From the NCBI GenBank assembly GCA_015522345.1, contig WAML01000107.1:1-7524 (forward strand): a stretch of DNA of 7,524 bases, read 5' to 3'. Position 1 is the stretch's first letter, and each line of letters begins with the position of its first letter. The notes under the pieces were generated by a model. It searched no databases. It was given only the letters and a program-made list of their open reading frames with translations, and had not been told where the DNA came from. Shown here piece after piece: positions 3,911 through 7,524 of this stretch. The stretch comes from Desulfurococcales archaeon. GTDB lineage: Archaea > Thermoproteota > Thermoprotei_A > Sulfolobales > Desulfurococcaceae. The position numbers and the translations under genes were made by a program.

Positions 3911-4846
3911 TTGAACACCTTGAAGATCACTGTTGTAGGTAGTACCCACATAGACTTCTACATACGTTTACCCAAGCTACCATCTCCCGGAGAAACAGTA
4001 TTGGGTAAAGAATTCATTATGAAGCCAGGCGGTAAAGGCGCTAATCAAGCAATAGCCGTAGCTAGACTAGGTGGAGAATCATATATGGTTAGTAGAGTTG
4101 GCAACGATATATTCGGCGAAAAACTTATTGAAAACTTCAAGAAAAACCATGTAGATACTAAGCATGTCTACATAGACAATGAAGCACATACAGGTACAGC
4201 CTTCATATTACTAGATGAAAATACTGGAGAAAACATGATTGCTGTAGCACCTGGAGCAGATAATAGAGTTTCTAAAGAAGACATAGATAAAGCAATAGAT
4301 ACTATAAAGGCATCAAAAATTCTATTACTCCAACTAGAAATACCTATAGAAACAGTAGTTTATGCAGCTAAAAAAGCTTGGGAGAATAATGTAAAAGTAA
4401 TACTAAATCCAGCTCCTGCAAGACCTTTACCAGATGAGATATACAGGTACGTCCATGTTATTACTCCGAATATGATAGAAGTAGGTCATTTAACTAATAC
4501 AGTTGTAAAAAATATAGACGACGCTATAGAAGCTGGGAAGAAACTAGTTAGCAAGGGAGTTGAATACGTAGTAGTAACAATGGGTGCTAGAGGATCCCTT
4601 GTAATCTCCAGTAACTTCGTAGAACATATACCAGCATATAAAGTGAAAGCAGTAGATACAACAGGGGCTGGAGACGCATTCAACGGTGCTTTAGCTGTAT
4701 TTCTTGCAGAAGGAAAAGATATTGTAGAAGCTTGTAGACTAGCTAATGCAGCGGCAGCTCTAAAGATCACTAGAGTAGGAGCACAAGAAGGATTACCTAC
4801 GAGAGAGGAATTAATAAACTTCCTAAGTAAATACCATAATATATGA
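3911..4846 (+). CDS. rbsK: Ribokinase (PfkB family)
   Basis: Phosphorylates D-ribose with ATP to ribose 5-phosphate in the cytosol. The 311 residues are full length for the family. Seen in order: the N-terminal strand VVGS with Asp15; the first PfkB signature GGKGAN at 40-45 (Asn45 for sugar); QLEIP with Glu143; NPAPA at 166-170; TPNMIE at 185-190; the second PfkB signature DTTGAGDAFNG at 249-259 with Asp255 as catalytic base; and RVGAQEGLP at 288-296, part of the monovalent-cation loop. These correspond to ribose-binding residues of E. coli ribokinase, except that Asn14 there is His13 here (GSTHID), which may alter sugar preference. TTG 3911 was taken as start; TTG 3920 is possible. No good Shine-Dalgarno site is seen, fitting a leaderless start. 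It is the first gene of the run, 10 nt before rbsA. Another pentose or nucleoside substrate is the alternative, but RbsD next door favours ribose. Confidence 0.93.
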   Translation: MNTLKITVVGSTHIDFYIRLPKLPSPGETVLGKEFIMKPGGKGANQAIAVARLGGESYMVSRVGNDIFGEKLIENFKKNHVDTKHVYIDNEAHTGTAFILLDENTGENMIAVAPGADNRVSKEDIDKAIDTIKASKILLLQLEIPIETVVYAAKKAWENNVKVILNPAPARPLPDEIYRYVHVITPNMIEVGHLTNTVVKNIDDAIEAGKKLVSKGVEYVVVTMGARGSLVISSNFVEHIPAYKVKAVDTTGAGDAFNGALAVFLAEGKDIVEACRLANAAAALKITRVGAQEGLPTREELINFLSKYHNI

Positions 4847-4856
4847 AGTGACCTAG

Positions 4857-6437
4857 ATGCCTCCTGAAGAAAAAACGCTTATTCTAGAGACTAGAGAAAT
4901 AGTGAAGAAATTCCCAGGCGTAGTAGCTCTTAAAGGAATAGACTTTGAACTCTATAGAGGCGAAATACATGCCTTAGTAGGACAGAATGGAGCCGGAAAA
5001 TCAACATTTGTTAAAATACTCAATGGAATCTATACACCAGATAAAGGAGAAATATATATTGAAGGAAATAAGGTATCTATTAAGAAACCCATTGATGCTA
5101 AGAGACATGGAGTAACTCTTGTACACCAAGAAGTAACCCTAATACCTTATCTATCAGTTGCAGAAAACATCTATTTAGCCAAAATACCCTTTATTACAAA
5201 GCCTTTAAAAATAGTTGATAAAAGAGAAATCGAGGATTTTGCTAGAAAGTATATGGATATTCTAGGGCTTACAATGAATCCTTGGATTAAAGTTAAAGAA
5301 TTAAGTGTTGGAGAACAACAATTAGTACAAATAGCTAGAGCTCTAGCAGAAAATGCTAAGATAATATGTTTAGATGAGCCTACGAGCGCTCTAACGCCTG
5401 CTGAAGTAGATAGGTTATTTAATATAATTAGAGAGCTTAAGAGAACAGGTAAGTCAATAATATTTATAACACATCATATAGACGAAGTATTTCAAATAGC
5501 TGATAGAGTCACTATATTGAGGGATGGAGAGAAAATAGCTACTCTAAAAGTAGAAGAGACCAATCCCCATGAAGTAGTTAAGTTAATGCTTGGCAGAGAA
5601 CCTAGTAAATTCTATATTGTAAAAGAAAAGGTATTGGAGAGAGAGGAAAAGCCTATTCTAGAAGTAAAGAATTTATCTACAATACCAGCGAAAATACGTG
5701 GAGTAAGACTAGTCAATATATCATTCAATCTATATAGAGGAGAAATACTTGGTGTAGCTGGACTACTTGGTTCAGGAAAAACAGAGCTAGGTAAAGCACT
5801 TATTGGCGTAGAGAAAATAGTTTCAGGAGAAATCTATATTGAAGGAAGGAAAATTATTATAAGAAATCCTATTGACGCATTAAAGCATGGAATCTATTAT
5901 TTACCGGAGAATAGAAGATTTGAAGGACTAGTTCTTACACTAACTATTAGGGAAAACATTGTTTTATCTTCAATAGATAAGTTAGTTAAAGCAATAGGTA
6001 TTAGAAATGTTGAACTTGAGAAAAAGATTGCTGAAGAATGGATTGAGAGACTTAATATAGTTACTCCCAGTACTGAGACTAAAACAATGAATTTGAGTGG
6101 CGGCAACCAACAAAAAGTAGTTATAGCTAAAGCCCTCGAGTCTAAGCCTAAGATACTGGTATTCGATGAACCCACAATGGGTATTGATGTAGGAGCTAAA
6201 GTAGAGATTAGAAAAATTATTTCTGAACTAGCTAAACAAGGGCTTTCAATAATCCTTATGTCATCTGATATCGATGAAGTACTTGCTTTAGCAGATAGAA
6301 TACTAGTTCTATACAAAGGGAGGCAAATAGCTTTACTGCCAAATAAAGGCTTGAGTAGAGACTATATGATGAAGCTTATGAGTGGCGAAAAAGCTTCTAT
6401 AACTCCACGTATTTCACAACACAATATACATAAATGA
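4857..6437 (+). CDS. rbsA: RbsA-type sugar ABC transporter, fused double ATPase
   Basis: The ATP-hydrolysing subunit of a CUT2-type sugar importer, on the cytosolic face of the membrane. The 526 residues hold two ATPase domains in tandem. Domain 1: Walker A GQNGAGKST (42-50), Q-loop Gln91, signature LSVGEQQ (149-155), Walker B LDEP with Glu174, and switch His206. Domain 2: Walker A GLLGSGKTE (302-310), PENRRFEGL (350-358) in place of the Q-loop, signature LSGGNQQK (413-420) and FDEPT with Glu438. The switch histidine is replaced (SSDIDEV), normal for RbsA/MglA second domains. Domain 2 keeps a canonical Lys308, whereas many relatives have Arg there. The ATG lies 10 nt after rbsK with GAAGTGA upstream. 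The gene is followed 7 nt later by the permease, so it belongs to the same operon. Ribose is assumed from rbsD and rbsK; galactose or nucleoside importers have the same architecture. Confidence 0.95.
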   Translation: MPPEEKTLILETREIVKKFPGVVALKGIDFELYRGEIHALVGQNGAGKSTFVKILNGIYTPDKGEIYIEGNKVSIKKPIDAKRHGVTLVHQEVTLIPYLSVAENIYLAKIPFITKPLKIVDKREIEDFARKYMDILGLTMNPWIKVKELSVGEQQLVQIARALAENAKIICLDEPTSALTPAEVDRLFNIIRELKRTGKSIIFITHHIDEVFQIADRVTILRDGEKIATLKVEETNPHEVVKLMLGREPSKFYIVKEKVLEREEKPILEVKNLSTIPAKIRGVRLVNISFNLYRGEILGVAGLLGSGKTELGKALIGVEKIVSGEIYIEGRKIIIRNPIDALKHGIYYLPENRRFEGLVLTLTIRENIVLSSIDKLVKAIGIRNVELEKKIAEEWIERLNIVTPSTETKTMNLSGGNQQKVVIAKALESKPKILVFDEPTMGIDVGAKVEIRKIISELAKQGLSIILMSSDIDEVLALADRILVLYKGRQIALLPNKGLSRDYMMKLMSGEKASITPRISQHNIHK

Positions 6438-6444
6438 TCCTTGG

Positions 6445-7428
6445 GTGTACCTCTCCTTGAGTAAGGAGAAACCTGGTTTAACGCTTAAGGGTTTATGGGC
6501 TAAGCTTAGTGTGTATGAAGAAGTAAAACCATTAATTGCACTAGTGGGATTATTTATTGCATCATCTATTCTATCCCCTCACTTCCTCTCAACTTATAAT
6601 CAGAGAATACTATTACTTCAAACAGCTCCTCTCGCCATGCTTGCTCTAGGAGAGTCCATGATTATATTAATGGGGAGTATAGACTTATCGCCTGGTTCAA
6701 CAATGGCTTTAGCTGGAACGGTAGCAGCAATAATACATGTAGTTTATGGACAGCCTCTTGAAATAGCTATTCTAGGTGGTATGGCTACTGGAGCTATGGT
6801 TGGCTTCATTAATGGAGTTCTTGTAACTAAGGCAAAAATACCATCCTTCGTAGCTACTCTTGCAGCTCTTGTTGCTGGTAGAGGAGCTGTACTCATACTT
6901 ACTGGAGGACAGCCTGTTACAGGACTCACTAGTTTCCGTGTATTTACTAGTCCTGTAATTGGAATACCTCTTATGGTCTGGATATTTATTTTCTTCACTA
7001 TAGTCAATATAATATTGTTAAAGAGGACTTCACTAGGGCTAAAAGTATATTCTATTGGAGGTAATGAAGAAGCAGCTAGATATTCTGGTATCAACGCCGA
7101 TCTCGTTAAACTAACTATATTTACTCTAGCAGGCTTCTACTACTCTATAGCGGGTCTCATGATGAATGCTAGACTAGAAGTAGCTTATCCATGGACTGGC
7201 TGGGGCTATGAATTAGATGCTATAGCATCATCTGTACTAGGGGGAATTCAGTTAACTGGTGGAGTAGGTTCTCCACTAGGCCCTGCTCTTGGAGCATACA
7301 TACTTACACTAATTACAAATATACTGATACTCTTAGGAGTAAACCCGTATGTACAATGGGTTGTAAAAGGAGCTGTACTAGCTATTGCAGCAACAGCTCT
7401 AACTAGAGGACTACGCTATGTAAAGTAA
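6445..7428 (+). CDS. rbsC: RbsC-type sugar ABC transporter permease
   Basis: The membrane channel subunit of the importer, expected to work as a dimer with RbsA. The 327 residues are normal for the BPD_transp_2 family. After a basic cytosolic start of about 27 residues come about nine to ten hydrophobic segments, near residues 28-44, 57-77, 84-101, 107-129, 133-153, 174-193, 222-242, 257-270, 280-300 and 305-320. Family motifs are GSIDLSPGS (77-85), KIPSFVATLA (131-140) and GGNEEAARYSGI (205-216), the cytosolic loop that contacts the ATPase. GGIQLTGGVGSPLGPALGA (266-284) is also typical. The start is GTG 6445, 7 nt after rbsA; TTG 6457 is possible. It has a single permease gene, as CUT2 systems do, not the pair seen in nucleoside systems. 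No sugar-binding protein follows within the remaining 96 bases. Confidence 0.93.
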   Translation: MYLSLSKEKPGLTLKGLWAKLSVYEEVKPLIALVGLFIASSILSPHFLSTYNQRILLLQTAPLAMLALGESMIILMGSIDLSPGSTMALAGTVAAIIHVVYGQPLEIAILGGMATGAMVGFINGVLVTKAKIPSFVATLAALVAGRGAVLILTGGQPVTGLTSFRVFTSPVIGIPLMVWIFIFFTIVNIILLKRTSLGLKVYSIGGNEEAARYSGINADLVKLTIFTLAGFYYSIAGLMMNARLEVAYPWTGWGYELDAIASSVLGGIQLTGGVGSPLGPALGAYILTLITNILILLGVNPYVQWVVKGAVLAIAATALTRGLRYVK

Positions 7429-7524
7429 GGTTTTTAAACAATAAATATAGACTTAATGTATAACTAGGCAACATTTTTTCCCACAATAACTTCTATCAAA
7501 TAAATACTAAATACTCTATATCAA
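7429..7524 (+). terminator. Likely operon end: T-runs after rbsC
   Basis: T5 at 7432-7436 and T6 at 7474-7479 on the plus strand follow the permease, as at archaeal transcript ends, with no strong hairpin. The last 30 bases are AT-rich and could hold a promoter for a gene beyond the edge, for example a binding protein. Confidence 0.4.

Noticed and set aside
4486..7094. Minus-strand open frames of 94-139 codons opposite rbsK, rbsA and rbsC
   Set aside because: They have low-complexity Ser/Ile-rich translations typical of antisense frames over conserved genes.

Overview
The window looks like chromosomal DNA from a low-GC hyperthermophilic crenarchaeote, probably of the Desulfurococcales; the species cannot be named from sequence alone. 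The evidence is archaeal throughout: TATA-type promoters, TTG and GTG starts, a tRNA-Gly with an intron at a non-anticodon position, a box C/D guide RNA, a VapBC (AbrB/PIN) pair and an HxlR regulator. The AGA/ATA-rich codon use also fits.

The left half (1-3385) is gene-poor and holds several decayed genes, all on the minus strand. A vapBC pair (188-924) keeps an intact antitoxin, but its PIN toxin is broken by three single-base indels. A cysteine-bearing HxlR regulator (1161-1508, minus) diverges from a small glutaredoxin-like protein with two CxxC motifs (1600-1848, plus). The two share a promoter carrying a perfect 7-2-7 palindrome, so this looks like a small redox-response unit. Next comes a probable remnant of a SagB-type nitroreductase (about 1953-2252, minus). 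A box C/D sRNA (about 2367-2435, minus) has a D guide that fits the anticodon loop of tRNA-Leu(CAA). A tRNA-Gly(UCC) (2554-2664, plus) has a 32-nt intron between positions 25 and 26. A metallo-beta-lactamase-fold remnant (about 2866-3036, minus) contains three in-frame stops.

The right half (3386-7428) is a compact sugar (ribose) module. RbsD pyranase is on the minus strand and diverges from a plus-strand run of ribokinase, a double-ATPase RbsA and an RbsC permease, with gaps of 10 and 7 nt. RbsA and RbsC would import the sugar. RbsD would convert beta-pyranose to the furanose-yielding form. Ribokinase would make ribose 5-phosphate for PRPP and nucleotide metabolism. The sugar-binding protein that such importers need is not in the window; it may lie just downstream.

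The most interesting items are the C/D sRNA with its predicted Cm34 target in tRNA-Leu(CAA), the oddly placed tRNA intron together with C33, the redox operator, and the complete bacterial-style ribose module in a crenarchaeal setting. I saw no CRISPR array, IS element or unknown defence-like system.
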